From Welwitschia mirabilis (lineage: Eukaryota > Gnetophyta > Gnetopsida > Welwitschiales), in NCBI GenBank assembly GCA_051453625.1, contig JBOZIK010000001.1:144681551-144730663 (forward strand): a stretch of DNA of 49,113 nucleotides, given 5' to 3'. The position numbers were made by a program, and so were the translations under genes. Positions within the stretch are counted from its first letter, which is position 1; every line of letters begins with the position of its first letter. This document shows, in pieces, positions 10,545 through 22,920 of this stretch. Under the pieces are notes generated by a model, which did no database searches, was not told the origin of the DNA, and was given only the letters and a program-made list of their open reading frames with translations.

Positions 10545-11849
10545 AACCATAGTTTTATAATGATCTAAATTTAAACTAAGTTAGAAACTTAGTTATTATT
10601 CTTTCCACTAGGATAATTAAGATAAAATTTTCAAAATTTTTCACACATTATAATTTAAGTACAAGTTACAATAAAAGGAAGAAAATAGAAAAGGATGATT
10701 TCAGAGTTATGTTTAAAACTTTAACTTGGAAGAGGAGAGATGTAAGCTAACTCTAAGGTGTTACCAATTTGTCCTTTAGTAATACTCTAATGTTTTCTAA
10801 TGCTTTCCCTATAAAACACTTAAAACCATCAAATATTTTTTTCTCAAATCATGATAATGTAGTCTCACTCACCATATGAGTGATGGTGAATTTAATTATC
10901 ACTAGATACATAAAATCCATAAAATTAAAATACTAAGATCAATTTATTAAATAGCTCACTTAAATAAATTAAGTCTAATAGTTATGTTTCTAGTTAAGCA
11001 TTTCAAATATAAAATGACTTATGATTTAAAATCAAAAGTAGATAACTTTATGTATTAAGGAAAGAATCACTTTACAACAAAGAAAGAAGGATGTTGTATA
11101 ACTCCTTAAGTGATTCTAAAGACTAGTTCACTCCTCAAGAGTTGCTTAGAAGGCTATTGTGATTAATGATCCAAGGCTCTATATTTCTTAAAAAATCAAA
11201 GATGATATAATGAAGGGATTAATGCCATTTTATAAGGAGAGATAAGGGTGAGAGGTAGTTACAAGCCCTTGTCTAAAAGCATTAGGTGGTTGGTTGCATA
11301 ATGGTGGCATTATGTAGGGTAGTTTGTAATCTTTTTCATTTAATAAAGATTCTTATGATGATGCCACACTTGGCTCTTTGATGTTGCACTTTCTACTAAC
11401 CACTATCATCACCATGTATCTCCAACATCATCCTACTCAATAATTCCACCTGTTACTCTAAGAATTTTGGTCATTACCCCATGTATCATCGAGAATGCAA
11501 GTTGCTTTTGTTTTGGAATTAGATCAAGTCCATAATTGCCTTTAATTCAATTGTTCATGATAAGCTAGGAATATAATAATGAAGGTATTTTGCTAAGAGT
11601 GACTAGTCTCACTAGTAGTCTTGGTTAGTAGCATTGAAATTTTAGGCTATATGATGATCAACTTTAAGCATGTCCTTCAATTTAGTGTAAGTAACCTAAA
11701 AATGTTATGGGAAAACTCTAAGTCCATAATTAAGATTAAAAAATCAATAGAATACATCTTTTTATAATAAAATCAGTTATATTAGTATCTTAAATTAAGA
11801 TAAGTTAGTTATTTAACTTAATTGTAATGTTAGTTTTTATATGTTAACA
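10545..11849 (-). repeat. 3' LTR of the first Athila-derived element
   Basis: About 1.3 kb. On the - strand it starts TGTTAACAT and ends near CTATGGTTA. It aligns over its full length with 16619-17941. Anchors are the ATAATGATCTA block near the LTR end, the CACTCACCATATGAGTGATGG block near 10867-10887, and the AAGCTAGGAATATAATAATG block near 11564-11583. Confidence 0.8.
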
Positions 11850-13526
11850 CACTCTCTAATTATAACCTTTGCTAGTTCCTTAGTAAAAAGTTGATAATGA
11901 CATGGTTAAACATGGAAAAGATGTCTAAGTTAAAATGCTCAAGTGTGAAAAGGATATGACTTTGAAAATTTTACAACCAATTTTTTGAAATTAAGACATT
12001 AAAATTAAATATTTGATGAAAAAATGGCATGAGAAACTAGATGTCATATCCCTTAACAAAAATTAAATTTTATCCTAAAAGTTATATGGTAAAAAGTGTT
12101 AAAATTATCTTAAGAACATAGTTTAGAAAGATCATGATTAGTCTTTTTATTAAAAATCATGTAAAATGATGTGATTAAAAGAAAAAGACTAATTATTTTG
12201 AAATGATGCTAACTAGAACATTGATCCATAAAACTGATTTACACCTCATGAATTTTTTCTCTTGAAATTGGTGATAAAATGCAATGGATGATGGAGATAA
12301 AAAATGGAAATGCATTCATAAATTGATGAACGAGCATAATATTCTAAGTTAATTACCTTTATTATGTTTTTATGTGAATCTCAAAATTAACTAAGCATAT
12401 TCTTAATTGAATAACTTATATAAATTTCAGAAATTGCTATAACTCCTAAGAATCATAGTTGAAGGTAGTAAACCATTGTAGATCTTTGGTTTCTAGCTTT
12501 TTTTTCCCTTTGTTTTTCTTTTCTACTAGCATATATGTTCTTAGTTTTAAGGATTTGAATCGCATTTGAGCATTCAATATTATAAAGGTTTCTACCAACA
12601 AAGTTAAGCATGTTTTTTTATGCAAAAATTAGTGCTACATTGCTAGTGAGATTTTGTAGCCCTAATGCAGTTTAACATGTTATAATTAGATCATTAGAGC
12701 TACATTGCAAGCAAGCATTCATAGCTGTAATGCAATTAACTAAACCCAATTAAGTGATTAATCTTATATGCATTTAGAGAATAGATATATTATTTTTATT
12801 TTTTTGTCTTCTCATTTTTTTAATGCACATTAGAGGGATCATTTGCTCATGAACCTAGTAAAGACAAATCTTGTCTCCATCAAAAGCATAGATCACACAT
12901 TTCTTAGTTGTGATTTACTAAAATCGAATATCCTAATTAAATGCACTCTTAACAATCAAGCTTAGGACATGTGTAACTCTTTCTTAAGAACTTACAAGTA
13001 TACTCAATTTTAACTATTACCTAGGTGATAATGAATTTTTTTTATTTTTTAATTTAAGGATTATTAACCTAGGTTATTGAGTCTTATTAATCCAGGTAAA
13101 TGGTTGGGTAGATGCTTTGTGGATTCAGTAAAGTGATTTAAGAATGGATTTGACATATGATGATGGAATGAGTAATAATGCTATGGAGCATTCATGAGAA
13201 AATCATCCTTAGGTAGAACTTGGATTTTTATAGGATGAATTATTATAGAAGGCTCAAAAGAATTCTAACTACTAGGTTTGAAGTCAGAGAAGTGACATTT
13301 AAATGATGGCATTAAATAGGAAATATTGGATTCTTTATGAGAACATCTAAAGTTACAAATTTCATTAACCAAATTAGACTTGTAAAGATGACTTGGTAAT
13401 TTAATTATGATAAACATCATTATGTTCAAAGTTATGTTATTGAATTCCTATAATTGATTAAGGGATTTGAAGTCATAAGGAAAGGTATCCCTAAAATGAT
13501 AAACATTGAGTTTTATNNNNNNNNNN
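11850..13526 (-). other. Internal 3' region of the first Athila-derived element
   Basis: No coding signal. 12600-12790 aligns in direct orientation with 25750-25990 in the second Athila-derived element and carries a repeated GCAATGTAGC(A/T)CTAATG motif (two units about 70 bp apart). The shared block lies about 0.75 kb downstream of the protease, which leaves no room for a pol. A 10-N gap lies at 13517-13526. Confidence 0.6.
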
Positions 13527-13947
13527 AAGAAATAGTAGTTAGTGGCTTGGACTATTACATCTTTGAATAATTCTAATGATGACTTCATAGAGTTTTTCAC
13601 CAATTACAATTAAATATTAATGTGCTTAAGATCATCTAAGCTAAGTTCGTTATGCACATAATGGAGTAGGATGTTGACACTTTTCCTTAAATCTAGTAAG
13701 TCTTGTTTAATGTTTTTATCTCCAATTGTAATGCCTATTATTATGGAACCAGGATCTTTATATTTCAGCAAAAACTAATTTTAAATGATTGTTATTATTT
13801 GTTAGGCTAAGAAGGCTTTTCTCTTAATGTTCATGCATCTCTTTATTGTGTACATATCCTTAAGAAACTTTGCCTATTAGGGAACCTTTTTAATCAGTTC
13901 TAAAAGAGGTGTATTTATTTTGACTTTGTTGAAACTTTTTAAGACCT
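13527..13947 (-). pseudogene. Athila-type gag-pro fossil: aspartic protease region
   Basis: Read on the - strand from about 13947: KVKINTPLLELIKKVP, then AKFLKDMYTIKRCMN, a KYKDPGS stretch, IGDKNIKQDLLDL, RKSVNILLHYVHNELSLDD and LKHINI. In Athila proteins this is the segment joining gag to the retropepsin, whose active site is DLGASVNLLPY. Here that site reads DLRKSVNILLHY, so the catalytic D-[ST/LG]-A triad is broken. At least two adjacent stops follow KKVP. The domain is cut by the 10-N gap at 13517-13526. Family call strong, function absent. Confidence 0.75.
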
Positions 13948-14120
13948 TTAACTATTATTTTTTTATGTTTCCCTTTTTAATACATTGGGAAAAAAGTAAA
14001 GGCTTTTTATGTATGGGGAAAGATTCTTTTAAGTCTTTTACACTTTCTTTATTTAAAGCTTGAGAAAAGGTAAAGGTTCTTAGTAAGGAGTCATGTTCCT
14101 TTTTTTTTTTTTTTTTCTAA

Positions 14121-14310
14121 CCTTCTCCTCATCTTTAGATTTACTCTAAGTTAAATCTTCATTAATCTCTATGAAACTTTAAAGATGAATCACTTGGATC
14201 TGTTCTAAGTGCTATCCTTCCCCTCATCTTTAGAATTACTTTAAGTTAAACCTTGATTAATCTTTATGTCACTTTAAAGAAGAATCACTTTAATTTTTTT
14301 AAGTGGTCTG
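14121..14310. repeat. 95 bp tandem duplication
   Basis: 14121-14215 and 14216-14310 are adjacent copies: both start CCTTC(T/C)CCTCATCTTTAGA, then TTACT.TAAGTTAAA and ACTTTAAAGA.GAATCACTT. They differ at many positions, so the duplication is old. It lies just upstream (on the - strand) of the protease, in the gag region. Confidence 0.8.
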
Positions 14311-16594
14311 ATTCTTCTTTTATAAACCTTATTTCTTTAGAATTTAAGTGAGCACTTATTAGAATTTTTACTAGATCTCTATGATTTTAGGTAGAGGGAA
14401 ACTGTGATTTGGTTATTAAAATGTTTGAAGACTTTACAAAGTGAATTGGGTGTTTTGTTCGAGGTTGGTTGAAAATGAGGAATGTTACTTAAGGATGGAT
14501 TTATAATTATGATTGATTTGAACTTGATTTTCCATAAATTTACTGACCAATTCATTAAATGGATTAGATGGAGGTAATTTTTGGTAATTGTATTAGAATG
14601 GATGAAAGGATGATAAAGAAAAACGATTTATTGATTAACTAATTTAATCGTCTTACTTATAAGAAAAATTAGAGTGATTCCTTCACCTAGGGTTATATTT
14701 GTTTGAGTTATGTTTTATGTTTGATTATTGGTATCCTATCGTATTAACTAATTTATTAATAGTGTTTTTAACTAAAGTGATGGAGGGATACTTTACTATT
14801 TTATAGGTATTAATATGACAAAGAACACATTCTAGTTTAGTGATTAAAGGTGAGGGTAAGGTGGTTAGACTTTCCACTCTTCATGCTATTTCATTTATTT
14901 TGTTGCTTATTTCAAAGTTATTAGAAAATTAGACACACTTGTGTATCTAATAGAATGGGAAGATCTAGATCATTTAATAGGCTTATTCTAATTTTTGAAC
15001 TCTTAAATATACTCTCATAGTACTCCTAGACCTATCTAAGGGTATGTTAAGGAAGTTTTTGCGACTCATCCTCTTGACTAGTTGCCTATTATTCATGGAT
15101 AACCCACAATAGAAAAAGATTATATCCTTCCCTAGTTTAAATTTATGTTGAGGGCATTTTTGTTGTGAATATTTAAATCAATCTAATATTTGGGAAAATT
15201 TCTCATTGAATTTTTAGTGGAAGTTCATTATTTTCTTTATTAAGGAATTCATTTTGTGATTAGAAAAAAAAATTAGATGAATGCTTTATTTAGATCAATC
15301 CAAGTTTTTATGGAAAATAGTTTAAGAATATATAGCTAAGATTTTACCTTTTTCTTTAATAAGAAAGAAAATATGATGAGCCTAAGGGAATCACAAGTGT
15401 TCTAATATTGGGAAAACGTTGATAAGACAGACTCAAATTCCTTAAGATGAAGGTATAGATCCTCAAATTCTACATCATGAAAGTAAGGAAAAAGTTGAAT
15501 AGTAAATAGTTTGAACTCCAACCTTTTTTTTATGGATGATAGCATAATACATGAAAGTATTCCTAGGCATTGGGACTAGAGAGAGTCATAAAGGGTTTAC
15601 CTAGGTTAGTTAGTATTAGCTACCACAGCTTATATTTTAGCTGCCTCTTGGGTAAAGTTATAGGTCATTAATTAGGTGTTTAGTTATTAGTTAGATGTTA
15701 CTCCATTAAGTGAGCCATTTGGATCCTATTGTTATTAGGATGAGGGGTTTTATTGACTTTTGTTTGAGTTGTTTTAAGATGCGGAAGCTTGTTTTCATTA
15801 AGAGTCATCATTTCATCATGTACTTCTTAGATCAGTGAATGGGTCCATATTATGTAAAGGATTTATAAGTAATATTTTAGATTCATCATGGATACAAGGC
15901 ATGAAAGAATGAGTGTAGAATGTTTTAGGTAATTTTCAAAAGGATTTCATAGAGCCTAAAATATGGAGAAGTCTCTAAGTTTTCATTAATGATTCATCTA
16001 AAATTTTAGCATGTTCTGGCATAGAGGTCAGTGGTACTAGTGAGGGTAGGTGGTGGTACAAATTAAAATGCAAGTTAAGGATTTAGGTTTTTTTACAAAG
16101 TTTCACCAAGTTCTTACAAAATAATTCACATATTAGGGTCATAAACATATTAAAATAATGTAAAAATATGATTTTTTTTAAGAAATTCTTAATGAAATTG
16201 TAAAATATCTTTAGAGTTTTAATGTTTATGTAGCAAATTTGTAGAACAAAAAATTAAAAACCAAATGATAAACATAGCAGAAAACCACATAAGATAAGTA
16301 AAATTTTAGTTTTTCAAAGGTTTCTCCTAAAGTAACCTTCAAAGTGACTATTAGACCTACAACACAAAATAGGTTGGACTTAAAAAAATTACAAAAAAAA
16401 ATAGAAAAAAAAATTCTAGGTTTTACTAGAATGACCAATATTAACCACTAAAAAGCATATAAAAGAAAGATCAAAGAGGACCAATTTGGGTGTTACTAGA
16501 TAGGACTAGTACCCACTACTAGAAAAGTAAAAACTATCTATAAAAACTTGTACAAAGAAAAGTAATGCTCTTTTAAGCTACTATTATGTCATTA
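14311..16594 (-). other. 5' internal (leader/gag) region of the first Athila-derived element
   Basis: By position, between the primer-binding site and the protease, this should hold the gag. I could not align a gag domain here with confidence; stops are dense. The second element (21839-31077) keeps a readable gag at the matching place. Confidence 0.4.
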
Positions 16595-16613
16595 TCCCCT
16601 GGAAATGGTGCCA
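16595..16613 (-). promoter_or_regulatory. Primer-binding site for minus-strand DNA synthesis
   Basis: On the - strand, directly inside the 5' LTR, TGGCACCATTTCCAGGGGA closely matches the plant gypsy primer-binding site TGGCGCCGTTGCCGGGGA. Most differences are G-to-A, as expected from decay of CG and CHG sites. It fixes the element's orientation and the inner edge of its 5' LTR. Confidence 0.75.
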
Positions 16614-16618
16614 AAATA

Positions 16619-17941
16619 TGATCATAGTCTTATAATGATCTAGATTTAAATAAGTTATAAGCTTAGTTATTATTATTTTCACTAGGATAACTGAGGTAGC
16701 TTTCAAAAGTTTTTACATAGTTTAACTTAAGTATAAGTTACAATAAAAGGGAGAAAAGAGAACAAAATGATTTTAGAGTTGTGTTTAAAACTTTAACTTA
16801 AGAGAAAAGAGAAGTAATCTAGCTCAAAGTTGTTACCAATTTATTCTCTATCATAACACACTTAAAATCATCTAGTATTTTTGGCTTAGTTCATTCTGAC
16901 ATAATCTCATTCACCATATAAGTAATGATAAACTAAATTATTACTTGATCTTTCAAAACCTTAAAATAATAATGGGATATAATGAAATTAAATACTTAAA
17001 ATTCATAAAATTAAAATACTTAAACTAAGTGATCAAAGAGCTCACTCAAATGAAATAGATCTTAATAGTTAAGATAGTATCTAAGCATTACAAATATAAA
17101 GTGACTCATGATTTGAAATCAAAAGTAGATAACTTTATATATCAAGGAAATAAGCACTTTATAACAAAGGAAGAAGGATGCTATAAAAATTCTCAAGTAA
17201 TCCTAAAGGCTAGTTTACTCCACAAAGAGTTTTTTTAGAAAGCCATTGTAATAGATGATCCACAGTTATATATTTCTTTGAAAGGTAAAGATAATAGAAT
17301 GAAGGAATAAAGGCCATTTTATTGGAAGAAATAAAGGTAATGGGTGGTTACAAGCCCTTGGATTATAGTATTAGGTGAACAGTTACATAATGATAGCATT
17401 AGGTAGGGTGCTTGATTATCTTTTTCATTTGGTAAAGATTCTTATGATGACATCACACTTAACTCCTAGATGCTATAGCTATTGCCAATTACTATCATCA
17501 TCATGTCTCTCTACTATAATCCTACTTTATAGTACCACATGTTACTCTACAAGCCTTGATCATCAACATCATGTATCATTGAAAATGCAATTTACTTCTA
17601 ATGTGGAATTAGATCAATCCCATACTTACATTTAATCCAATTTTTTATGACAAGCTAGGAATGTAAGAATGAAGGTATTTTGCATAGGGAGACCAATGAA
17701 ACTACTAGTCCTAATCAGTGGCACTATAATTTAAGGTTAGATGATAATTAATTTTAAGCATGTCATCTAATTTAGTGTGAATAACCTCTAAATCTCATAA
17801 CCAAACTATAAGTCCATAATTAAGATTGAAAATCAATAAAAGACATGTTTTTCTAACAATAAAACATTTCATATGAATGTCTTTCATTAAGATCAATTGG
17901 TAATTGAACTTGATTGTAATATCAATTTTTACATGTTAATA
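16619..17941 (-). repeat. 5' LTR of the first Athila-derived element
   Basis: About 1.32 kb, the partner of 10545-11849. The outer end at 17941 reads TATTAACATG where the 3' LTR has TGTTAACAT, so its terminal TG has decayed to TA. The inner end CTATGATCA lies directly before the primer-binding site. Open frames inside it are chance. Confidence 0.8.
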
Positions 17942-18534
17942 GAGTTTAACACATGGAATTTAGAGCCAAGTTCCTCTATCAACTATTGTTATTACCACAG
18001 GTATCTAGGGTAACCTTCACATGTCATTGCCACATGTCTTCTAATGCTACTACTGCATGTCACCACCTCAAGACCTCTTTATGACTATTATTTTGTATGA
18101 AATTATATTCATCTTTTGTCATGTGTTATAAAACATGCTAAATATCTACAATTATTATGAAAAAATCATAAAAGTAAGATCTTTTTAAAAATAATAAAAG
18201 ACATATTTTATGATTAACAAGCAAAGAAAATAATGATTCATTCTTATATTTGGATTCCATGTGTTTCTTCCCAATAATTAAGCAAGCTCATTTTTATAAA
18301 TTAGGTTGGTTATGTGGGGTGTAAAATTAGAGGAAATGACAAGGATTCATTAACATAAGGCATTCATGTAATGCACTAACATGATCTCACAACTATACAA
18401 CAAAACAACAAAATTAGTAAACTAATAAATTATCATCATAAAAATTTAGAAACTAAGTTAATTTTCCTTCTAATGCTATTATTCTAAAGATACATTGATA
18501 GATAAAAATCATTGCACATGATATGTTGCATTAC
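17942..18534. other. AT-rich sequence with no recognised gene
   Basis: Lies between the 5' LTR of the Athila-derived element and the truncated copia reverse transcriptase. The copia RT should continue into this interval, but nothing after the KVKRN motif is readable, so the copia was truncated here or has decayed past recognition. Confidence 0.45.
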
Positions 18535-20700
18535 ATATAGAGTATTTCTCTTAACTTTCAATACCCATTTATATCCAATAATTTTTCAATTCTTTTATAA
18601 TTGCACTAGAACCTATGTTTGGTTCTTTTGAAATGAGTCAAATTCATCCTTTATGGTTTCTAATTATTTATTACTATTGTCATGTTTCATTATCTTCAAA
18701 ATGATTTTAGTTTCTTATATTAAACATCTAAGGCAAATGAAGATAGCATTAAAACTATACTTATCTAATTGTTTTCAAATTATATTAGATTTAAAAAGAT
18801 GAAGTGGCTACGAAAATTGATTTTCTACTAATTCTTTAGAAGTGATATTTGAACTTAATTTGAATAGACGCTTCTCAACTAAATCTTCACTCTAACTTTC
18901 CTTTGTAGATTTATTTTCTTAACCTTATAAATTCATTAAAAATCATATTCCTACTAATAAATTTCTTGTGGATTTCTAGATCTCATAACTTAAACCAATT
19001 GAAACTATTACCAAATGGGGAAAAAATTTCCTAGTCTTTGCATTTAATTTTTTAAGTAATCTATCAAAATGTGTGCATAAGAATAATTTTTTAATACTTT
19101 GAGAATGAATTAATAAACAAGCCTACATAACCATATATCCTTAGGGTTATTATAATTAATAGAAATATAAGAAGATTTGCTAATTACAAAATGATGTGTT
19201 TAGAACCCTATCCCAAAACTCCTTATGAAAACTTGGCTGCCAACCATGATTTAAGTCATACCATGATGGTTTTTTAATGCATTTAATATAATAATTTTAC
19301 TATTTAAAGAAAAGTATAAGATGGTATTAAATATTCTCTTTATCCTTACAAAGTTGTCCGAATTCTAAAGATGTAAAGTTACTTTCATTATTTTTCAGTT
19401 TCAACTTTACCTCCTTATTTACCATCTTATCAATCATGTTCTTTCATTTCTTAGACTTACGTAAAAAATATAATCTTTTTTTTTAAAAAGTAAATCCATA
19501 TCTTTTTATATTAATTATCAAAACATGTGCTATAATGGTATTACATGTGGAGGCTATTCTTCTACTACAATTATATAAGACCCTCTTATAATTATATCTC
19601 AAAGAAATTATAGAGGTTTCAAGTTTTCTTAACCTTAGTAATAATAATAATAACCTCATTGACAACTTTTAAATTGTGTCCTTTATTGGTAAATCTATTA
19701 TTAATAAAAGTTATCTTAAGTGATCAGATTATTCATTAAATCTAAAACATATTTCATTGTTATCAATGTTTAAATGACTTTATCATATGTCTCAATGTTA
19801 TCCATTCTTATGTTTGCAACCTTTCATGAAATATAATTTTTGGTTAAAACAATGCCTTCATCATTAGAATTATAGGTGATAAATCATTTCTTATACATAC
19901 AATTAGAGAAATAGTAACTTATATTAAATAACCAAAAATATAATAGGAATTTATCTAGAGTTACTATCAAAAGATTTCATTTGTTATTATTGTTATTAGA
20001 TTCTACATACTTTACAATACTCCTTTTTTCTTGCACATTAGGTTTTTGTTTTTTGTTCTCATTTGTTTTTTAGTTGATTGCAATCTTATAATTTTTCTTT
20101 TATTTTTTTCATTTTCTTAATGATAGTATTACTTAATGTTATTTTATAGATTTTTCACATTAAATTTTTTCTCTCCCTTGGACCTATCTTTATTATTCTT
20201 GTAATGGCTATAAGTCCTTGTCTAAATAATGTTTTTATTAAAATATTCCTTTATCTTTTCTTCTTAGATTAGGATGGTCTTAGTAACACTTTTATGAATC
20301 ATATCCTTTCCATTAAGAAGTTTGAAAACTTGATCCTCATAAAAAGGAAAAATTAATTACCAAATTATAAGATCTTGATCCTCGTCCTTGACATATACAT
20401 TAATTCTTATAATATAGTAAGTGATCTTATTAAAAACATTTGTATGCTTCATGATGATTACAAATTTTTTCATATGTAAGTAATGAACTTGGCTCTTAAT
20501 ATATAGAATCCTTATTAGGGATTTTCTCATGGACAAACATATCCCATTTACTCCATAAATCAATTAGAGTATTCTCCTTTGTAATATTATAACAAAATTC
20601 ATTTGTAAGACTTAAAACAATTGCATTTTTTACCTCAAAATCAAAGTCATCCAATTCATCATCTTAAATGTTTAAAGTTTTATTTGCCTTTTTTCTTGAA
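18535..20700 (-). pseudogene. Ty1/copia gag-pol fossil, truncated in RT
   Basis: Read on the - strand. Gag (about 20190-20680): DDFDFEVKNAIVLSLTNEF, LIDLWSK, KSQVHYLHMK and KDEDQ follow the copia gag (UBN2) pattern, then GKDMIHKSVTKTIL matches its helix before the zinc knuckle. Protease/GAG-pre-integrase (about 19480-19930): NSNDEGIVLTKNY, TMKYVLDLMNNLITL and GHNLKVV. Integrase (about 18950-19440): FTSLEFGQLCKDKEN and PKDIW. RT start (18544-18664): ETIKDEFDSFQKNQT followed by IGYKWVLKVKRN, equivalent to the copia E.M..E...L..N.TW...IGCKWV.K.KR block. Stops and frameshifts are frequent, many explained by C-to-T decay. The order gag-PR-INT-RT is diagnostic of copia. No LTR of this element was identified. 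Confidence 0.8.
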
Positions 20701-21179
20701 TTCCCATGTAAGCATCCCAAGTCCTTAATCTTGATTTATTTAATATCAAAAACTCCTGTCATCAAGTTTCTTCACCTTAAACTTTGCATTAAAAACCATA
20801 ATACTTGTCATAGGTAATGTTAATATTAGACCAACTTTATCATACTGACTATAGAATAAAAAGAAGTATGAAAGAATAAAAATGAGGATAATATGATATC
20901 AAAACATAAAAATTAATGATGTAATTTTTTAAAACATATATTTGTGGAGAAATCTACATTTATTTTTATTATCCCTATATAAAAAATTATTATAGGTTTT
21001 TAATCATGTAACATACTGAGGGAATTCCTCTGTTTCCTTAAAAAATGTAGTTAATACAATTTTAAAACCATTAACTAGATTTAGTAAAAATAAAAGTAAA
21101 ATTTTATAACATTTTGATAGACCTTACAAGTCTATCATGCCATTTAGGTAATGTAAAGTGCACTAGTATTGATATTTCT
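20701..21179. other. AT-rich spacer with no recognised gene
   Basis: Lies between the copia gag and the unidentified coding fossil. No motif is recognised. Confidence 0.4.
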
Positions 21180-21790
21180 ATAGCACATTAAATTCATGTA
21201 GCCTACAAACATCCTCAAAATGATGTCCCACTACTGCTGCTGGTAACATAAATAACTTATATAAAGTTTTACTTATGGTATAGAATTTGCATCTTAAATA
21301 TCTAGTGCCACAAAACCCTAGCAAAATATAATGATTATCCTCTTCTAGGAAAAGCTGATACTCACATAAAAGATAATGCTAATCACCTTCTACTTGTAAT
21401 AGAAAAAGCCAACATACTTGATCCTTTGGTTGAACATTATTTTTTCTTCTAGTTGTAACTCTAATATAATGAGATCCCATTCTTACTCTACTAATAGATT
21501 TCTTATTCATAGTGGTATTGTTAGAGATAGATACTCCACTTTCTCCTCAAGCTCTCTTCCTTGAATGATTTTATAATAGAACTAAAGTTGCCTTTTCTTT
21601 TTACATATCTTTTACTATAGCTCAATAATTTTTTTTCATCATATTGCAAATTTTTTAAGCTCTTTAGTTATGTCATGATCTTGAATGCGTTGTTCTTGCA
21701 GTCACAACTTTTCTTTAGCATATCGTTCCTTTTCTTTAATAATTTTTAATACTTCACTTAAAACCTTAATTTTGTTATCAATTCTAATCT
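21180..21790 (-). pseudogene. Unidentified protein-coding fossil
   Basis: On the - strand, 21480 to about 21181 reads through 100 codons with a single TAG stop, far better than the surrounding AT-rich DNA. Pieces: QPKDQVCWLFLLQVEGD, HYLLCEYQLFLEEDNHYILL, GFCGTRYLRCKFYTISKTLY and VVGHHFEDVCRLHEFNVL, rich in Cys, His and aromatic residues. Upstream in the same direction (about 21655-21783) is a charged, coiled-coil-like stretch, VLSEVLKIIKEKERYAKEKL and LQEQRIQDHDITKELKKF, also with one stop. I do not recognise the family. It ends beside the LTR at 21839, so an insertion there may have cut the gene. It could be a decayed host exon or an accessory domain of a transposon. Confidence 0.5.
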
Positions 21791-21838
21791 TATAGAAAAA
21801 TATTAAAAATTTAAATATTATTTTATCTTCAAAGGTAA

Positions 21839-22920
21839 CTATTCATGGTGAAATCTGGCTATGCTTGTATGTATCATTAATGCATGTTAAATAGCAAGAT
21901 CATCCTAGATATATAAATCTTACATGATCAAATCCAACTTTTACCAATAATAATAGGACTTCTATTTGTAGTATAGTTCTACTATCATCCTTTCATAGAG
22001 ATGGATAATAAAATCTATTAGTTGAGTAAGCATAATAGTAAAGAGTAATAGAGAGTAAAATGATATGTAAGATCTAAGAATGGGATATAGCATTCAAAAT
22101 AACATAATAACTTTAGGAAAAACCATAAGTACTTAAGGTAAAAACATGTAGCTTTACTTCTAAGTAAAGCATAATGATATAATATATCATGAACATGAGT
22201 GCCCATAGAGTCCAAGCTCAAGCACCATGGCATAATCTCATCTAGCATGGACATGAGGATGATATAACTAAGCCACTTAGCCTTTACAATAAGAATAAAA
22301 TATACATGGAAAAGAGAATTTTCTCAAGATTCATCAAATAAACATTTAGATTATATAAGCTAAAATTAAAAGGAGAACTACCAAAATAGATCTTAAAGTA
22401 AAATCATGCTTCAACTAATCCTATGCATAATAAGTATGACATTCACAACTTGATATCAGAGTAATACACCAAAAACATGTAACACCTTATTATTTGAAAA
22501 GTAAGGAATATAATCTAAAAATGTACTTATGCTAAACTAATAGGCATCATTCTAGCTTTATAGCTAGCCCATCCTTATGGAAGGCTTAGCAGAAATTCAT
22601 GACTAATTCTCCAATCTCTTTGATAATAATATGCTATGAAGTGATGTCATTCAAGTGAGAAGAGGTAAGGTATCTATAGGTCAGAATTAGAGTTTATTAA
22701 CAAGGGCATTCCAAAGTACATAAAATAATTTTTTAGTCATGAAGTCAAATTGAAGGTTCTTATAAAAAGTATTTACCCTTTATCTTCTTTTTGTGGAAAT
22801 GGTTGTAATGCATTGCTCGCATCAAGAGAACTTAGGAACATAAGAATGGTACTATTTTACTCCAAGTAACTGGTGCTTTTGTGTTAAGGACTAGCACCAC
22901 TACTAATTATGTTCAACACA
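21839..22920 (-). repeat. 3' LTR of the second Athila-derived element
   Basis: About 1.08 kb. On the - strand it starts TGTGTTGAACATAATTAG (22920) and ends near TTTCACCATGAATAG. Its first ~850 bp align with 934-1819 on the + strand. Its last ~226 bp align in direct orientation with 30852-31077. The open frame that can be read inside it (22018-22254) is chance. Confidence 0.8.

Larger units (their letters stand above)
10545..17941 (-). mobile_element. Athila-derived LTR retrotransposon lacking pol (non-autonomous)
   Basis: Two direct LTRs (16619-17941 as 5', 10545-11849 as 3', read on the - strand) enclose about 4.8 kb. Just inside the 5' LTR is a gypsy-type primer-binding site, and the internal region holds an Athila-type protease fossil at 13527-13947. 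Between the protease and the 3' LTR there are only about 1.7 kb, with no reverse transcriptase, RNase H or integrase visible. This architecture matches gag-protease-only, non-autonomous elements such as TR-GAGs. The LTRs differ at many sites, so the insertion is old. Confidence 0.75.

Noticed and set aside
16226-16438. 70-codon frame on the - strand near the primer-binding site
   Set aside because: AT-rich, Phe/Leu/Val-rich, no homology to gag. It lies in the untranslated leader of the Athila-derived element.
17375-17635. 86-codon frame on the + strand
   Set aside because: Lies inside an LTR on the opposite strand, and the matching frame in the sister LTR is not kept.
22018-22254. 78-codon frame on the - strand
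   Set aside because: Entirely within the 3' LTR. The homologous stretch at 1620-1820 does not keep the frame.
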